From: Dechloromonas sp. H13
GTDB lineage: Bacteria > Pseudomonadota > Gammaproteobacteria > Burkholderiales > Rhodocyclaceae
NCBI RefSeq assembly: GCF_009469615.1
Contig: NZ_SSXX01000002.1
Location: 124,001-188,000 of the forward strand
Reading direction: 5' to 3'
Length of the DNA: 64,000 bases
In this document: positions 45,861 through 58,244 of the stretch, in pieces
How positions within the stretch are numbered: the stretch's first letter is position 1
Layout: each line of letters starts with the position of its first letter
Program-made: the position numbers and the translations under genes
The notes under the pieces: model-generated
The model's database searches: none
The model's input: the letters and a program-made list of their open reading frames with translations, nothing else
Told to the model about the DNA's origin: nothing

Positions 45861-47048
45861 TTAGAAGGAGTGACGAACGCCAACCTGCACGCCTTGCTGG
45901 AACACGCCCGGCAGGGTGTAGCCGTTGCCAGCGGAGTAGGCGCCGCTGTTGGAGGCGTCGCCGACAGCGCCCAAGCGCTGGTCGTCGTTGTTGATGAACG
46001 AATAGGCGCTGTAGACCACGGTACGCTTGGACAGGCTGTAGTCCAGACCGATCGCGAACTGCTGGGCATCGCCACCAGCGGCAGAGTTGCCGTCGGAGTA
46101 AAGGTAGGAGGCCTTGCCGGTGAACTTGCCGAACGGAGCCGTGACGCCAATCATGTAGTTGTTCAGGGTGGCGTTCTTGTTGTCGGAACCAGCAGCAAGA
46201 GCGTTCACGAAATCAACGTCGTTGTAGGAGTACAACGCCATGACCTTGGCGACCTTGAAGTCATACGAACCGCCGATGGTTGCGTTCTGAACGTTCTTCA
46301 GGCCCGGAGCAAGCAGCGTAGCTTCCGACGCACGGCTACCAGCGTTGATGTAGTGGTAGTTCACACCAGCGGTGATCGGGCCGTTTTCGTACTTCAGCAG
46401 ACCGGCGTAGACGGTGTTGTTATTGGAGTTGCTGTTGGAATCTTCCTGGAGGTTGGCGTTGTTGGAGAAGGCCAGGGTTGCGGTCAGGCCGCCCAGGAAG
46501 GACGGGGAGACGTAGGCGATGGCGTTGTCAACACGAACCGGGTCGGTCAGGTTGCCGACGTTGGCGATAGAAACGATCTGTTGGGAGCTGTACACGTTGT
46601 TGTAACGGCCAACGGTACCGGCGCCGAACGGATCCAGGCCGGAAACGAAGGTGTAGTGCGGGGTGTACAGACGGCCGCCGACGACGGTACCGAAGTTGCC
46701 GCTCAGGCCCATGTAGGCTTGACGGGTGAATTGGGAGCCGGAGGTTTGCTGCAGGCCGGTGTCAAGCATGAAGCCTTGTTCCAGCAGGAACACAGCCTTA
46801 AGGCCGTTGCCCAGATCTTCGGTGCCCTTGAAGCCGATGCGGTTGCCGAGGGACTGGCCGCCGTTGAACTGGCTTTGGGAGTTCGGGGTGCCGGTGTTGA
46901 CGCCCGGAATGGTGGAGCCGGCGTTCTTGCCGTCAAAACGGTAGGTGTAACCGTAGTCGACCAGACCGTAGATGGTGACGTTGGTCTGCGCGAAGGCGGC
47001 GGTGGAGGCCAGGCCGGCGACAGCCAGAGCGATGAGTTTCTTTTGCAT
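45861..47048 (-). CDS. Neisseria-type trimeric outer-membrane porin
   Basis: A 395-residue outer-membrane porin. Signal peptide MQKKLIALAVAGLASTAAFA is followed by QTNVTIYGLVDYGYTYRFDG, the typical first strand. The C-terminus ends in Phe (GVRHSF), the BAM signal. About 16 strands with loop 3 constriction are expected. AAGGAG upstream gives ATG 47048. Codon use is biased (AAC, GGC, CTG), as in a very abundant protein. Its upstream 200 bases contain the promoter, which I could not place exactly. Confidence 0.93.
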   Translation of the reverse strand: MQKKLIALAVAGLASTAAFAQTNVTIYGLVDYGYTYRFDGKNAGSTIPGVNTGTPNSQSQFNGGQSLGNRIGFKGTEDLGNGLKAVFLLEQGFMLDTGLQQTSGSQFTRQAYMGLSGNFGTVVGGRLYTPHYTFVSGLDPFGAGTVGRYNNVYSSQQIVSIANVGNLTDPVRVDNAIAYVSPSFLGGLTATLAFSNNANLQEDSNSNSNNNTVYAGLLKYENGPITAGVNYHYINAGSRASEATLLAPGLKNVQNATIGGSYDFKVAKVMALYSYNDVDFVNALAAGSDNKNATLNNYMIGVTAPFGKFTGKASYLYSDGNSAAGGDAQQFAIGLDYSLSKRTVVYSAYSFINNDDQRLGAVGDASNSGAYSAGNGYTLPGVFQQGVQVGVRHSF

Positions 47049-47252
47049 CAGAAAATCTCCTTAGTGGTTAGTTTTTAATCTGCTCTTGCGAGTCGATTAA
47101 GCTTTACCTCTCGGATTGAGAAGTTGAGGCGATTTTGGCAAAGAGCGGGCATGCGGGCAATTGAAGATTGCGATGAAGCCTGGCTTTGAGATGATGTTGT
47201 TGCTTTGGCGCAACATTGGTTTCCAGTGCTTCCATCATATCTGTGTTCGCGA

Positions 47253-47717
47253 TCACTTCCCGACAACAAAGCCGTTCTGGCGCCAGGCTTCGAATACCGT
47301 CACGGCAACGGCATTGGACAGGTTGAGGCTGCGCTGCCCGGCCTGCATGGGCAGGCGCAGACGTTGCGTTGCCGGAAATTCGCCCAAAACTTCACCGGGT
47401 AGGCCGCTGGTTTCGCGTCCGAAGACGAAGACGTCGTCCTGCTCCAGGCGCTGGTCGAACGGGCTGCCATGGCCCGAGGTGGTCATCGCCCACAGGCGGC
47501 GCCGGCCGAGCACGGCCTTGCAGGCGTTCCAGTCGGCGTGGCGGAAGACGCGGGCGTATTCGTGGTAGTCGAGTCCGGCGCGGCGCAGGGTCTTGTCGTT
47601 GATGTCGAAACCGAGCGGTTCGACGAGATGCAGTTCGGCGCCGGTGTTGGCGCACAGGCGGATCACGTTGCCGGTGTTGGGCGGAATTTCGGGCTGGTAG
47701 AGGACGACGGCGATCAT
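47253..47717 (-). CDS. trmL: tRNA (cytidine(34)-2'-O)-methyltransferase
   Basis: A small SPOUT methyltransferase of 154 residues. VVLYQPEIPPNTGNVIRLCA is the TrmL N-terminus, FGRETSGLP the motif 2, and NLSNAVAVTVFEAWRQ the knot motif. It methylates the wobble base of tRNA-Leu. The gene lies downstream of comF with 59 bases in between. Confidence 0.95.
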   Translation of the reverse strand: MIAVVLYQPEIPPNTGNVIRLCANTGAELHLVEPLGFDINDKTLRRAGLDYHEYARVFRHADWNACKAVLGRRRLWAMTTSGHGSPFDQRLEQDDVFVFGRETSGLPGEVLGEFPATQRLRLPMQAGQRSLNLSNAVAVTVFEAWRQNGFVVGK

Positions 47718-47776
47718 CGGGATTGGTTGAAAGGGTTGAGCCGGGGGTGGTGCTTGGTTTCGCCGAGCCCGGTGAG

Positions 47777-48487
47777 TCAGTGACGCAAGGCGCGTGCGGC
47801 GATCGCCAGCGTAACCTCGGCGGCGCCGTGCATTTTAAGTATGCGGGCGCATTCCCGTAGAGTCGAGCCGCTGGTCATGACATCATCTACCAGCAGGACT
47901 CGCCGGCCGCCAAGGTCGGCGCTGCATTCAAAGGCGCCGCGCACGTTTCGTGGGCGCTCCTTGAGCGGCAGGGCGGCCTGCGGCGACGTGGCCCGGATTC
48001 GGGTCAGATGGTCTACGCTGATCGGGATGTTGCGCAGCCGGCTGATTGTTCTGGCGATCTCGACTGCCTGGTTGAAGCCACGGCTCGCCAGGCGCGATGG
48101 ATGGAGCGGGAGCGGCAGCAGCAGGTCGTGCTCGGTGGCGACGATTTTCTCGCTCAGCCCCTGGCCGAACCAGTTGGCCAGGGGCAGTTGGTGGCCATAC
48201 TTGAGTGCCTGGATCAGGCGGTCGACCGGGAACTCGTAGCGAAACAGGGCGATGGTGCGGTTGAAGGCCGGCGGGTCTTTGAGGCAGGCGCCGCAGCGTT
48301 CGCCCAGCGTTGTTTCGACGCCGCATTGGGGGCACGTCGCATCGGGAGGTATGGGCAGGTCGGTCTCGCATTCCGCGCAGAGGAGGGCGCCTGAACTGTC
48401 GGCGGCGCATAGCAGACAGGTGCCGGGCAGGATGCGTTCGGCGATCCGGTTCAGGGCATGGCGCAGCGACTGAGGTAAAATTGACAT
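47777..48487 (-). CDS. comF: ComF-family phosphoribosyltransferase
   Basis: Required for natural transformation in several bacteria, though its exact substrate is unknown. 236 residues: a double zinc ribbon in the N-terminal third (CLLC, CAEC, CPQC, CGAC) and a PRTase domain with [14 protein letters not shown] near residue 195. ATG 48487 (or GTG 48490) was chosen; an extended frame to 48562 overlaps the promoter region of bioB and lacks support. It diverges from bioB. Its presence is relevant to the DNA-uptake hypothesis for the dispersed repeat. Confidence 0.9.
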   Translation of the reverse strand: MSILPQSLRHALNRIAERILPGTCLLCAADSSGALLCAECETDLPIPPDATCPQCGVETTLGERCGACLKDPPAFNRTIALFRYEFPVDRLIQALKYGHQLPLANWFGQGLSEKIVATEHDLLLPLPLHPSRLASRGFNQAVEIARTISRLRNIPISVDHLTRIRATSPQAALPLKERPRNVRGAFECSADLGGRRVLLVDDVMTSGSTLRECARILKMHGAAEVTLAIAARALRH

Positions 48488-48503
48488 CGTTACAGGCCTA
48501 CTC

Positions 48504-48520
48504 GATAATTCATAATTATC
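48504..48520. promoter_or_regulatory. 17-bp palindrome in comF-bioB divergent promoter
   Basis: GATAATT at 48504-48510, CAT centre, AATTATC at 48514-48520 form a perfect palindrome. It lies 16 bases before comF and 50 before bioB. It does not match the BirA or BioR consensus sites. Candidate operator; protein unknown. Confidence 0.45.
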
Positions 48521-48570
48521 TGTATGCTTCGTCTTTGATTTTTCTGTATTTTTCTCAAGCAAGGCCTCTC

Positions 48571-49554
48571 ATGCAAGCTAGCTCTCTCGCCGCGGTTTCC
48601 CCTGTTTCCCAGTCCGTTCCGGCTCGCCGGTGGACGGTCGACGAAGTGCTCGCGCTTTACGAGATGCCGTTGATGGATTTGCTCTGGCGTGCGCAGGGCG
48701 TGCACCGCGCGCATTTCGATCCGAACGCCATTCAACGCTCGACCCTGCTTTCGGTCAAGACCGGCGGGTGTTCCGAGGACTGCAGTTACTGCTCGCAGTC
48801 GGCCCGTTACGATACCGATCTCGAGCGTGAGCGCCTGATGCCGCTCGACGAAGTCGTCGCCGCCGCCAAGGTGGCCAAGGAGAAGGGCGCCTCGCGGTTC
48901 TGCATGGGAGCAGCGTGGAAGGGCCCGAAGGACAACGATCTCGACCGCGTGCTCGAGATGGTGCGCGAGGTCAAGGCGCTCGGTATGCAGACCTGCGTGA
49001 CGCTCGGCATGCTCAAGGAAGGTCAGGCGGAAAAACTCAAGGATGCCGGTCTCGACTATTACAACCACAACCTCGATACCGACAAGGAGTTCTACGGCCA
49101 GGTCATCAGGACCCATACTCATGACGACCGTCTCGATACCCTCGATCAGGTCCGCGATGCCGGGATCAACGTCTGCTCGGGCGGCATCATCGGCATGGGC
49201 GAGTCGCGCAAGAACCGCGCGGCGCTGATCGTGCAGCTCGCCAACCTGCCTCAGGCGCCGGAGTCGGTGCCGATCAACAACCTGGTGCCGATCCCCGGCA
49301 CGCCGCTGGCCGACAAGCCGCGGCTCGACCCGTTCGAGTTCGTGCGCACCATCGCCGCCGCCCGCATCACGATGCCGACTTCCTGGGTTCGCCTGTCGGC
49401 CGGCCGCCAGGAAATGAGCGACGAATTGCAGGCCCTGTGTTTCCTCGCTGGCGCCAACTCGATGTTCTACGGCGATCATCTGCTGACCACCGGCAACCCG
49501 GATGTCGACCGCGACGATGCCCTGTTCGCGCGGCTTGGCGTCAAGGCGGTTTGA
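48571..49554 (+). CDS. bioB: Biotin synthase
   Basis: A radical-SAM enzyme that inserts sulfur into dethiobiotin. 327 residues. The Fe-S cluster cysteines are Cys67, Cys71 and Cys74 (CSEDCSYC); [16 protein letters not shown] is the late conserved part. ATG 48571 is the first good start after the palindrome. It overlaps bioC by the TTGA at 49551-49554. Confidence 0.97.
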   Translation: MQASSLAAVSPVSQSVPARRWTVDEVLALYEMPLMDLLWRAQGVHRAHFDPNAIQRSTLLSVKTGGCSEDCSYCSQSARYDTDLERERLMPLDEVVAAAKVAKEKGASRFCMGAAWKGPKDNDLDRVLEMVREVKALGMQTCVTLGMLKEGQAEKLKDAGLDYYNHNLDTDKEFYGQVIRTHTHDDRLDTLDQVRDAGINVCSGGIIGMGESRKNRAALIVQLANLPQAPESVPINNLVPIPGTPLADKPRLDPFEFVRTIAAARITMPTSWVRLSAGRQEMSDELQALCFLAGANSMFYGDHLLTTGNPDVDRDDALFARLGVKAV

Positions 49555-50429
49555 GCGACGGTTTTGTCGACCGCCGGCAGGTCGGCCGGCGCTTTTCACG
49601 CGTTGCGGCAAGTTATGATCGGGCGGACTTTTTCGCGCGGGAGATCGATCGCCGGATGCAGGAGCGGCTTGACTACGTAAAGGTCGAGCCTGGGCGCATT
49701 CTCGATCTTGGCTGTAGCCGGGGGGGCAGTTTCGCTGGCCTGGCGGCGCGTTACCCGGCGGCCGAACTGCTCGGCATCGATATTTCCCCGGCCATGTTGC
49801 AGGCGGGGCTCCCGGTACGCCCGGGCTGGCAGCGCTGGCTCAACCTGGGGCGTCAGAACGGGGTGCAGCGCTTGGCGGGCGATGCAGCGAAATTGCCCCT
49901 CAATTCGCAGTCGACCGCAGTCGTCTGGTCCAACCTGCTGCTGCACTGGTTGGACGACCCGCTACCGGCGCTGGCCGAGGTGTATCGCGTGCTGGAGGTC
50001 GGCGGCCTGCTGATGTTCTCGACGCTGGGGCCCGATTCCCTGAAAGAGTTGCGCTCGGCATTTGCCGACGGCTATGCCCACACCCAGCGCTTCATCGACA
50101 TGCATGACCTGGGCGACATGCTGGTCGCCTGCGGCTTTGCCGACCCCGTGATGGACATGGAAGTGCTGACGCTGACCTACGACAGTTTCGACGAGATGCT
50201 CGGCGAACTGCGTGCCGCCGGTTCCGGCTGCGCCATGAAGGCGCGGCGCCACGGGTTGACCGGGCGCCAGGCCTGGGCTGGCGCGCGCGACGCTTACGAG
50301 CGCCTGCGCAGCAACGGAAAATTGCCGGCGACCTTCGAGGTCGTCTACGGCCACGCCTGGAAGGCGGCGCCGAAGCAGACTGCCGACGGGCGCGCCATCA
50401 TCCGCTTCGATGCGCCACGCCGGAAGTAA
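49551..50429 (+). CDS. bioC: Malonyl-ACP O-methyltransferase BioC
   Basis: Starts the pimelate branch of biotin synthesis by methylating malonyl-ACP. 292 residues, class I SAM methyltransferase: [15 protein letters not shown] is the family N-terminus, [11 protein letters not shown] the SAM-binding motif I, and [11 protein letters not shown] a typical motif. The start is TTG 49551, overlapping the bioB stop; no ATG fits the family N-terminus. A repeat copy encodes [14 protein letters not shown] in a region where the family normally has a short acidic strand. Confidence 0.9.
   Translation: MSDGFVDRRQVGRRFSRVAASYDRADFFAREIDRRMQERLDYVKVEPGRILDLGCSRGGSFAGLAARYPAAELLGIDISPAMLQAGLPVRPGWQRWLNLGRQNGVQRLAGDAAKLPLNSQSTAVVWSNLLLHWLDDPLPALAEVYRVLEVGGLLMFSTLGPDSLKELRSAFADGYAHTQRFIDMHDLGDMLVACGFADPVMDMEVLTLTYDSFDEMLGELRAAGSGCAMKARRHGLTGRQAWAGARDAYERLRSNGKLPATFEVVYGHAWKAAPKQTADGRAIIRFDAPRRK
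49889..49921 (+). repeat. Dispersed 33-nt element, copy 12 (in bioC)
   Basis: Core GTCGACCGCAGT (11 of 12) at 49910-49921; arm GAAATTGCCCC then CAATTCGCA. Inside bioC. Confidence 0.6.
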
Positions 50430-50432
50430 CCG

Positions 50433-51098
50433 CTAATCCGGCTTTTGCCTGAAGAACTTGAGCGGCTTGGCGCTCTGGAACTGCGGTACCGGGACCGCCT
50501 TGCGCTGCCGCTCGCGCACCCGCCAGCCAAGCAGGAAGGCGAGGGCGACCGAATAGGCCAGCGGCCAGAGCAGGGCGGTCGCCTTGACCAGCCAGAAATA
50601 ATGCACGCAGGCGAGAATGCCGATCAGGTAGACATTGCGATGCAGTTCCTGCCACTTGCGTCCGCCCAGCTTGCGGATGGCCCACTGGTTGGAGGTCGCG
50701 GCGAGCGGAATCAGCAGCAAAAAGGCCGCGAAGCCGACGGTGACGAAGGGGCGCTTGAGAATGTCCCTGGCAATGGCGTCGACCGCAAAGGAGTGGTCGA
50801 AGCCGATGAAGGACAGGAAGTGGAGCGTCGCGTAAAAGAACGTGAACAGGCCGAGCATGCGCCGCAGGCGGAGCAGCCAGTGCCATTGCGTGTAGTGGCG
50901 TAGCGGCGTGATGCAGAGCGTCAGCAACAACAGGTTGAAGGTCCAGGTGCCGGTCCAGCGCTGGACGAATTCGACCGGGTTGGGGCCGAAATCGCCGGTG
51001 TGGGCTGCCCATAGCAAACGAGCGAACGGCAGCAGGGTGATGACGAAGAGTCCGGCCTTGATTGCGGCGATGGGTGGCGTTGGTTTCGGAGTGTTCAT
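50433..51098 (-). CDS. msrQ: Heme-binding membrane subunit of methionine sulfoxide reductase
   Basis: MsrQ brings electrons from the respiratory chain to MsrP. 221 residues, six hydrophobic helices, with YTQWHWLLRLRRMLGLFTFF and FYATLHFL containing candidate heme histidines. The core GTCGACCGCAAA at 50778 is a weak look-alike of the repeat and encodes conserved AVD. It follows msrP by three bases, so they form one operon. Confidence 0.92.
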   Translation of the reverse strand: MNTPKPTPPIAAIKAGLFVITLLPFARLLWAAHTGDFGPNPVEFVQRWTGTWTFNLLLLTLCITPLRHYTQWHWLLRLRRMLGLFTFFYATLHFLSFIGFDHSFAVDAIARDILKRPFVTVGFAAFLLLIPLAATSNQWAIRKLGGRKWQELHRNVYLIGILACVHYFWLVKATALLWPLAYSVALAFLLGWRVRERQRKAVPVPQFQSAKPLKFFRQKPD

Positions 51099-51101
51099 CG
51101 T

Positions 51102-52055
51102 TCAGAAATTCTTGCGGAGATCCATGCCGGCATAAAGTCCGGCCACTTGGTCGCCATAACCGTTGAATGGCTGGGTCTTGCGTCTGAAGAATTCGCCCAG
51201 GCGGCGTTCATGGCTCTGGCTCCAGCGCTTGTGTGGCACGTCCGGGTTGACGTTGGAATAGAAGCCGTATTCGTCGGGGGCGGCCTTGGTCCACACCGTG
51301 GGTGGCTGCTTTTCGACAAAACGCACCTTGACGATCGACTTTGCCCCCTTGAAGCCATATTTCCAGGGAACGACCACGCGCAACGGGGCGCCGTTCTGCT
51401 TCGGCATGTGTTCACCGTACATCCCCAGGCCGAGCAGGGCCAGCGGATGCATCGCCTCGTCGAGGCGCAGGGCTTCGATGTAAGGCCAATCGAGAAACGG
51501 GAAGCGAACATAGGGCATTTGTTCGGGGTCGGCCAGGCTCCAGAATTCGACGAATTTCGCATTGCCGGTAACTTCGCAGCGCTTGATCAACTCGGTGAGC
51601 GGGATGCCGACCCAAGGAATCACGGCACTCCAGCCTTCGACGCAGCGCATCCGGTAGATGCGCTCCTCAAGCGGCGCCCATTTCAGGATGTCCTCGATGG
51701 CGAAGGTCTTTGGCCTCCTGATCTCACCTTCGACACTGATCGTCCATGGCCGCGTGCGCAGGCGGTGAGCGTTGCGGGCCGGGCTGTCCTTGTCGGGGCC
51801 GAATTCGTAGAAATTGCCGTACTCAGTCACCGAGGTGTAGGGCGTCGGTTTTTCGTCGACCGCCGAAAACGGGCCTGGAGTGACGGTATCGAAGCGCACG
51901 CGTTCGACTGGTGCGCCATGGCTTTCGCCAAGCAGCCCGAAGCTGGCGGCACCGATGCCGACCGAGAGACTGCGCAGGAAGCTGCGGCGCGCGCCATAGA
52001 CCTCGGGTGGTGTGATTTCGGACGGAAGGGGGTCAGGTCGGTGCAGTATCAGCAT
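51102..52055 (-). CDS. msrP: Periplasmic methionine sulfoxide reductase, molybdopterin subunit
   Basis: Repairs oxidised methionines of periplasmic proteins. 317 residues with a Tat signal (RRSFLRS near residue 23) and the sulfite-oxidase fold. The Moco-ligating Cys is in [28 protein letters not shown] is a family landmark. First gene of the msrPQ operon. Confidence 0.95.
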   Translation of the reverse strand: MLILHRPDPLPSEITPPEVYGARRSFLRSLSVGIGAASFGLLGESHGAPVERVRFDTVTPGPFSAVDEKPTPYTSVTEYGNFYEFGPDKDSPARNAHRLRTRPWTISVEGEIRRPKTFAIEDILKWAPLEERIYRMRCVEGWSAVIPWVGIPLTELIKRCEVTGNAKFVEFWSLADPEQMPYVRFPFLDWPYIEALRLDEAMHPLALLGLGMYGEHMPKQNGAPLRVVVPWKYGFKGAKSIVKVRFVEKQPPTVWTKAAPDEYGFYSNVNPDVPHKRWSQSHERRLGEFFRRKTQPFNGYGDQVAGLYAGMDLRKNF

Positions 52056-52238
52056 GGTGTCGCCTCTCGCGTTTCATTTGCCCATTAGTCGCGCGAGGGG
52101 CCGGGAAACTTACAGTCGCATAGCCGGTGCGTGGATTGGCCGGTAGCCTGAGCGCGCCATGGCGAAGCTCAGACAGCCTCGCTGCGGGACGGTTCTGGTC
52201 GGTCGCCGGAAACCGGTCAAAACCTGCCGGAGCAAGGC

Positions 52239-52270
52239 AAAAAAATCGCCCGGCTATGCGCGGGCGATTG
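52239..52270 (-). terminator. Terminator after the CBS protein gene
   Basis: AATCGCCCG (52244-52252) with CGGGCGATT (52261-52269) and, on the minus strand, a run of T from the A tract at 52239-52245. The rest of the 249-base gap to msrP holds no recognised gene. Confidence 0.88.
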
Positions 52271-52304
52271 TGGTTTGGCCGCGGAGGGAATCCACCACAC
52301 GGCA

Positions 52305-52739
52305 TCAGCCGGCGATATAGCGTTCCAGTTGGGAGATGAGGAACTGCTGGCTGCTGATGGTTTCCTTGACCAGGTCGCCAATCGAGATGATGCCGACCAC
52401 GCTGCCATCCTCGTCCGACAGCACCGGCAGATGGCGGAAATGCTTTTCGGTCATCAGGGCCATGCATTCGTCGAGCGTGGTGCTGGGCGTCACGTAGGCG
52501 ACCTTGTCGCTCATGATTTCGCTGACCAGGGTTTCCTTCGAACTCTTGCCGTGCAGGATGATCTTGCGCGCGTAATCGCGTTCCGAAAAAATTCCGACCA
52601 ACTGTTCGCCATCGAGCACCATCAGCGCGCCAACGTTATGCTGGGCCATCAAGGTCAGGGCATGAAAGACGGAGTCGTTGGGCGATACGACGGCGAGCGG
52701 CCGATGCTTGCCGGCCAGCATTTGCTTCAGCGTTTTCAT
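52305..52739 (-). CDS. Tandem CBS domain protein
   Basis: A 144-residue protein made of two CBS domains (LKQMLAGKHRPLAVVSPNDS and VSEIMSDKVAYVTPSTTLDE), forming a Bateman module that usually binds adenine nucleotides. No catalytic domain is fused, so it acts as a free regulator. It ends ERYIAG. A good ribosome site, GAGGAGACC on the minus strand, precedes ATG 52739. Confidence 0.9.
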   Translation of the reverse strand: MKTLKQMLAGKHRPLAVVSPNDSVFHALTLMAQHNVGALMVLDGEQLVGIFSERDYARKIILHGKSSKETLVSEIMSDKVAYVTPSTTLDECMALMTEKHFRHLPVLSDEDGSVVGIISIGDLVKETISSQQFLISQLERYIAG

Positions 52740-52814
52740 GTTTGGTCTCCTCGGCGAGGTTGAACGTTATTCTCAGCGCAGTCTAGCCGGCAGCGGCGCG
52801 GATGCCAAGAGTGG

Positions 52815-52846
52815 AAAAAAGAAAAGGCAGCCGCAGCTGCCTTTTC
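52815..52846 (-). terminator. Terminator after cytochrome c4 gene
   Basis: AAAAGGCAGC (52822-52831) with GCTGCCTTTT (52836-52845), CGCA loop, and T run on the minus strand. Confidence 0.9.
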
Positions 52847-52863
52847 CCGGGGAATTCGCCCAA

Positions 52864-53499
52864 TCAGCGCAGACCGGCAGCGTATTCCGCCACTGCCTTG
52901 ATTTCGACATCCGACATCTTGGCGGCGATCATCCGCATCATCTTTTCCGGGTCGTTGGCGCGCTCCTCGACACGGAAGGCCTTCAACTGCGCTTCGGTGT
53001 ATTCGGGGAACTGGCCGGCCAAGCGCGGGTACTGGGCGGGCAGGCCGGCACCGGCCGGGCCATGGCAGCCGGCGCAGGCCGGGATGCCCTTGCGGAAGTC
53101 GCCCTGACGCCAGATCTTCTGGCCGAGGGCAATCTTCGACTCGTCCTTGGCGACGGCAGGCTTCAGCGTCTGGCTGGCGAACCAGGCAGCCACATTGCGC
53201 ATGTCTTCGTCGGAAAGCGGGGCCGCCATGCCGCCCATGATGGCGTTGACGCGCGCCGCCGGTTTGCCGTCGGCGGCCTTGAAATCCTTCAGTTGCTTGT
53301 AGATGTAATCTGCGCCTTGCTGGGCGAGATGCGGGTTGGCCGCCGCTGCGCTGTTGCCGTCGGCACCATGGCAGGCAACGCAGACGGTTTCTGCGATGGC
53401 CTTGCCCTTGGCGGGGTCTGCCTTGGCCTTGGCTTCTTCAGCCGCGTGGGACATGAAGCTGGTGGCAAGAAGGATTGCGATTGCCGCTGTACGGATCAT
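52864..53499 (-). CDS. Cytochrome c4 (diheme)
   Basis: A 211-residue periplasmic electron carrier with signal peptide (first 19 residues) and two heme sites, CVACH near residue 40 and CAGCH near 142. The two-lobe repeated layout is that of cytochrome c4, which feeds terminal oxidases. It is divergent from engB, a conserved arrangement in betaproteobacteria. Confidence 0.93.
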   Translation of the reverse strand: MIRTAAIAILLATSFMSHAAEEAKAKADPAKGKAIAETVCVACHGADGNSAAAANPHLAQQGADYIYKQLKDFKAADGKPAARVNAIMGGMAAPLSDEDMRNVAAWFASQTLKPAVAKDESKIALGQKIWRQGDFRKGIPACAGCHGPAGAGLPAQYPRLAGQFPEYTEAQLKAFRVEERANDPEKMMRMIAAKMSDVEIKAVAEYAAGLR

Positions 53500-53606
53500 T
53501 TTCGAACTCCTAGTGCGCGTTTATGGGCGCTTTGGCCGGAACGGAAGTTACAAACCTGCTATTCTATATCAATTCTTCGCCGCCTAGGCGGCTCTCGAGA
53601 GTTTTT

Positions 53607-54269
53607 ATGCCTTTGTTCCAGCAGGCGACTTTTCTTACGACGGTCGCCCATCTTCGCGACCTGCCGAGCGATGCGGTCCGCGAGGTTGCCTTCGCCGGTC
53701 GCTCCAACGCCGGCAAGTCCTCCGCCATCAACACCCTGGCCGGGCGGACGCGCCTGGCCTACGTCAGCAAAACGCCCGGCCGCACCCAGCATCTCAATTA
53801 CTTCACGCTGGCCGAAGGCAGGTATTTCGTCGATCTGCCCGGCTACGGCTATGCCAAGGCGCCGGAAGAAATCCGCTCGCAGTGGGAAGGGCTGATCGGC
53901 CCCTATCTCAGCAAGCGTGAGCAACTGGCTGGACTGGTCGTGATCATGGACATCCGGCGCCCGCTGACCGATCTCGACCTGCGCCTGATCGACTGGTTCC
54001 GGCCGACCGGCCGCCCTATCCACGTCCTGTTGTCCAAGGCCGACAAGCTGAGTCGCCAGGAGCAGACCAAGGTCCTGCGCTCGGTGAAGGCGGAGCTGGC
54101 GACCTGGGGCGATGCCGAGTTGTACTCGGTGCAGCTTTTTTCCAGTCTCAAGAAGACGGGCGTCGACGAGGCCGAAGGCGTGCTGGCCGGCTGGCTGGGC
54201 ATCGAGAGAAAGCCGTCGGAAAACAAAAGACCCCCGGATAAGGGGGGTCCGGGGGCCAAAATGCCTTAA
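53607..54269 (+). CDS. engB: Ribosome biogenesis GTPase EngB/YihA
   Basis: A 220-residue TrmE-Era-EngA-EngB-type GTPase needed for 50S assembly and division: G1 GRSNAGKSS near 31-39, G3 [10 protein letters not shown]4 LSKADK. The C-terminal tail ([14 protein letters not shown]) is poorly conserved and coincides with a GC-rich hairpin. ATG 53607 was chosen over an upstream frame. Upstream divergent gene is cytochrome c4. Confidence 0.95.
   Translation: MPLFQQATFLTTVAHLRDLPSDAVREVAFAGRSNAGKSSAINTLAGRTRLAYVSKTPGRTQHLNYFTLAEGRYFVDLPGYGYAKAPEEIRSQWEGLIGPYLSKREQLAGLVVIMDIRRPLTDLDLRLIDWFRPTGRPIHVLLSKADKLSRQEQTKVLRSVKAELATWGDAELYSVQLFSSLKKTGVDEAEGVLAGWLGIERKPSENKRPPDKGGPGAKMP
54229..54249 (+). terminator. 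Hairpin within the engB 3' end, weak terminator
   Basis: GACCCCC (54229-54235) pairs with GGGGGTC (54243-54249); the stem lies inside the coding region and no long T run follows. It may still cause partial termination before hemB. Confidence 0.4.
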
Positions 54270-54392
54270 CGTGGTCAAGGCGCCCGCTCAGGGAGGTGAA
54301 GCGGGAGACAGCGCGTGCCATCTGCTGAGTCTGACGTGGGTCAATGCGAAAAGTTCCGCGCTGAACAAAAATCTGCAATTTGAATGGTTTGA

Positions 54393-55403
<1,011 letters not shown>

Positions 55404-55439
55404 GCCGACCCGCGGCGATGCGAGCCGCCCGGCCCGGTT

Positions 55440-56051
55440 TCAGGCGGCTGCGGTCGCGCCCGATTGCGACAGGCAGGCGAAATACAGCATCGGCCACTGC
55501 TGCGGCCATTGCGCGAGCGGTTCGCGGGCGAAGCCGCTGCGCGCGTATTGTTCCCAGCGGCCGACGACGTAGCAGCGCAACAGGTTGGCGAGGGCGCCGA
55601 AGTCGGCATCCGGCTTGAGGTTTTCCTGCGTCGCGGCAATGCGCAAGGCCTGTTTCAGCGCCGCCTCGATCTTGTCGAGCAGGGCGTTGATGCGCACCTG
55701 CAGGCGTTCGTGTTCATTGACCAGGGCGTCGCCGATCAGGACGCGCGTCATGCCGCGGTTCTTTTGCGCAAAACGCAACAGGAGGCCGAGGATCAGTTCG
55801 ACCTGCCTGATTCCCTGCGCTTCTTCCGAAGTGATCTGGTTGATGACGCTGAACAGGCTCTGCTCGATGAATTCGATCAAGCCCTCGAACATCTGGGCCT
55901 TGCTGGCGAAGTGGCGATAGAGCGCAGCCTCCGAGCATTCCAGTTTGCCGGCAAGGGCGGCGGTGGTGATTTTTTCCCCTTTCGGGACTTCGAGCATCTG
56001 CGCCAGCGTTTGCAGGATCTGCAGGCGCCGCTCGCCGGGCTTGCTGGCCAT
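55440..56051 (-). CDS. slmA: Nucleoid occlusion factor SlmA
   Basis: A TetR-type DNA-binding protein that blocks FtsZ over the nucleoid. 203 residues; helix-turn-helix at about 20-60 (AALAGKLECSEAALYRHFAS), then the helical domain. The 198-residue length of E. coli SlmA and the KPGERRLQILQTLAQMLE opening match. No obvious SlmA site was found in the window. ATG 56051; it is 36 bases from a repeat copy. The C-terminal GATAAA comes from a weak core look-alike. Confidence 0.92.
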   Translation of the reverse strand: MASKPGERRLQILQTLAQMLEVPKGEKITTAALAGKLECSEAALYRHFASKAQMFEGLIEFIEQSLFSVINQITSEEAQGIRQVELILGLLLRFAQKNRGMTRVLIGDALVNEHERLQVRINALLDKIEAALKQALRIAATQENLKPDADFGALANLLRCYVVGRWEQYARSGFAREPLAQWPQQWPMLYFACLSQSGATAAA

Positions 56052-56078
56052 GGTCTTCTCTCCCTCCGTTATGGTTTT

Positions 56079-56111
56079 GATTTTTGCCCGAAAATTATAG
56101 TCGACCGCAGC
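56079..56111 (+). repeat. Dispersed 33-nt element, copy 13 (exact core)
   Basis: Exact core at 56100-56111; arm GATTTTTGCCC then GAAAATTATA. Its arm supplies the TAA stop of the HAD gene (56095-56097) and its core encodes RCGRL at the C-terminus. Confidence 0.85.
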
Positions 56112-56738
56112 GCTCGGGAAGTTGCAGCACCGAGCGGATTTTGACATCGACGCTGGGCGATTGGCGATAGCTGGTACTTACCCACACCGTCGCCATGCCG
56201 AGCTTCTTGGCGGCGATCAGGTTGGGAAGGCTGTCCTCGACCATGATGCAGCGATGCGGGTCGAGGCGTTCGGCGCGCAGCAGGGTACGAAAGCCGGCAG
56301 GCATCGGCTTGGGCTGGTAGCGGACATTCTCGACGGAATAGACGGCGTCGAAGCAGGCGCCGAGCCCAGTGATGTCGAGGATGGCCTCGGCGTAATGGCG
56401 GGGGGCGTTGGAAAAGATGAGTTTGCGCCCCGGCAGGCGGCGCAGTGCATGGATGACCGGGCGCTCGAAGACGACCATGCGCTCCAGATCTGGAAAGCGG
56501 TGGGTTTCCCGCAGGAAGTGGTCGGCGTCGGTGCCGTGGTGGCGCATCAGGCCCAGCAGCGTGGCGCCGTAGCGGACCCAGTAGTCCTGGCGGATGCGCG
56601 TGGCTTCGTGGCGGTCGACACCCAGATGCCGCTCGATGTAGTCGCGCATCGAGCGGTTGATGTGGGGAAAGATGTGGGGCGTCGCGTGGTGTAGGGTATT
56701 GTCGAGGTCGAACAGCCAGACCTTCCCCTGGCAACGCA

Positions 56739-56739
<1 letters not shown>
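56095..56739 (-). CDS. HAD-superfamily pyrimidine 5'-nucleotidase-type phosphatase
   Basis: A 214-residue HAD phosphatase: motif I FDLDNTLHHAT near 10-20, the Ser of FSNAPRHY as motif II, and VEDSLPNLIAAKKLGMATVW as motif III/IV. The SDT1/pyrimidine 5'-nucleotidase-type subgroup is likely. Its start overlaps the argB stop (ATGA). The last five residues, RCGRL, are encoded by the dispersed repeat. Confidence 0.85.
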
Positions 56740-58128
<1,389 letters not shown>

Positions 58129-58244
58129 GGTGGTCTCCTTTGTGGTTCAGGTGTTGCTGAGACCAATATAGGGGGCGTCGTCGCGGTTTCAAGTGCGTCG
58201 GGCGACGCGCCGGAAGCCGGTGGCGGGTTCGGGCGTTCCGGCTT

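Noticed and set aside
50778..50789. GTCGACCGCAAA in msrQ and similar short hits at 2135, 30593 and 33901
   Set aside because: Cores are near matches but the preceding arms lack the T tracts or are off register; chance or decayed copies cannot be told apart.
51855..51866. GTCGACCGCCGA in msrP
   Set aside because: Arm is weak and the core diverges after nine bases; not counted as a copy.
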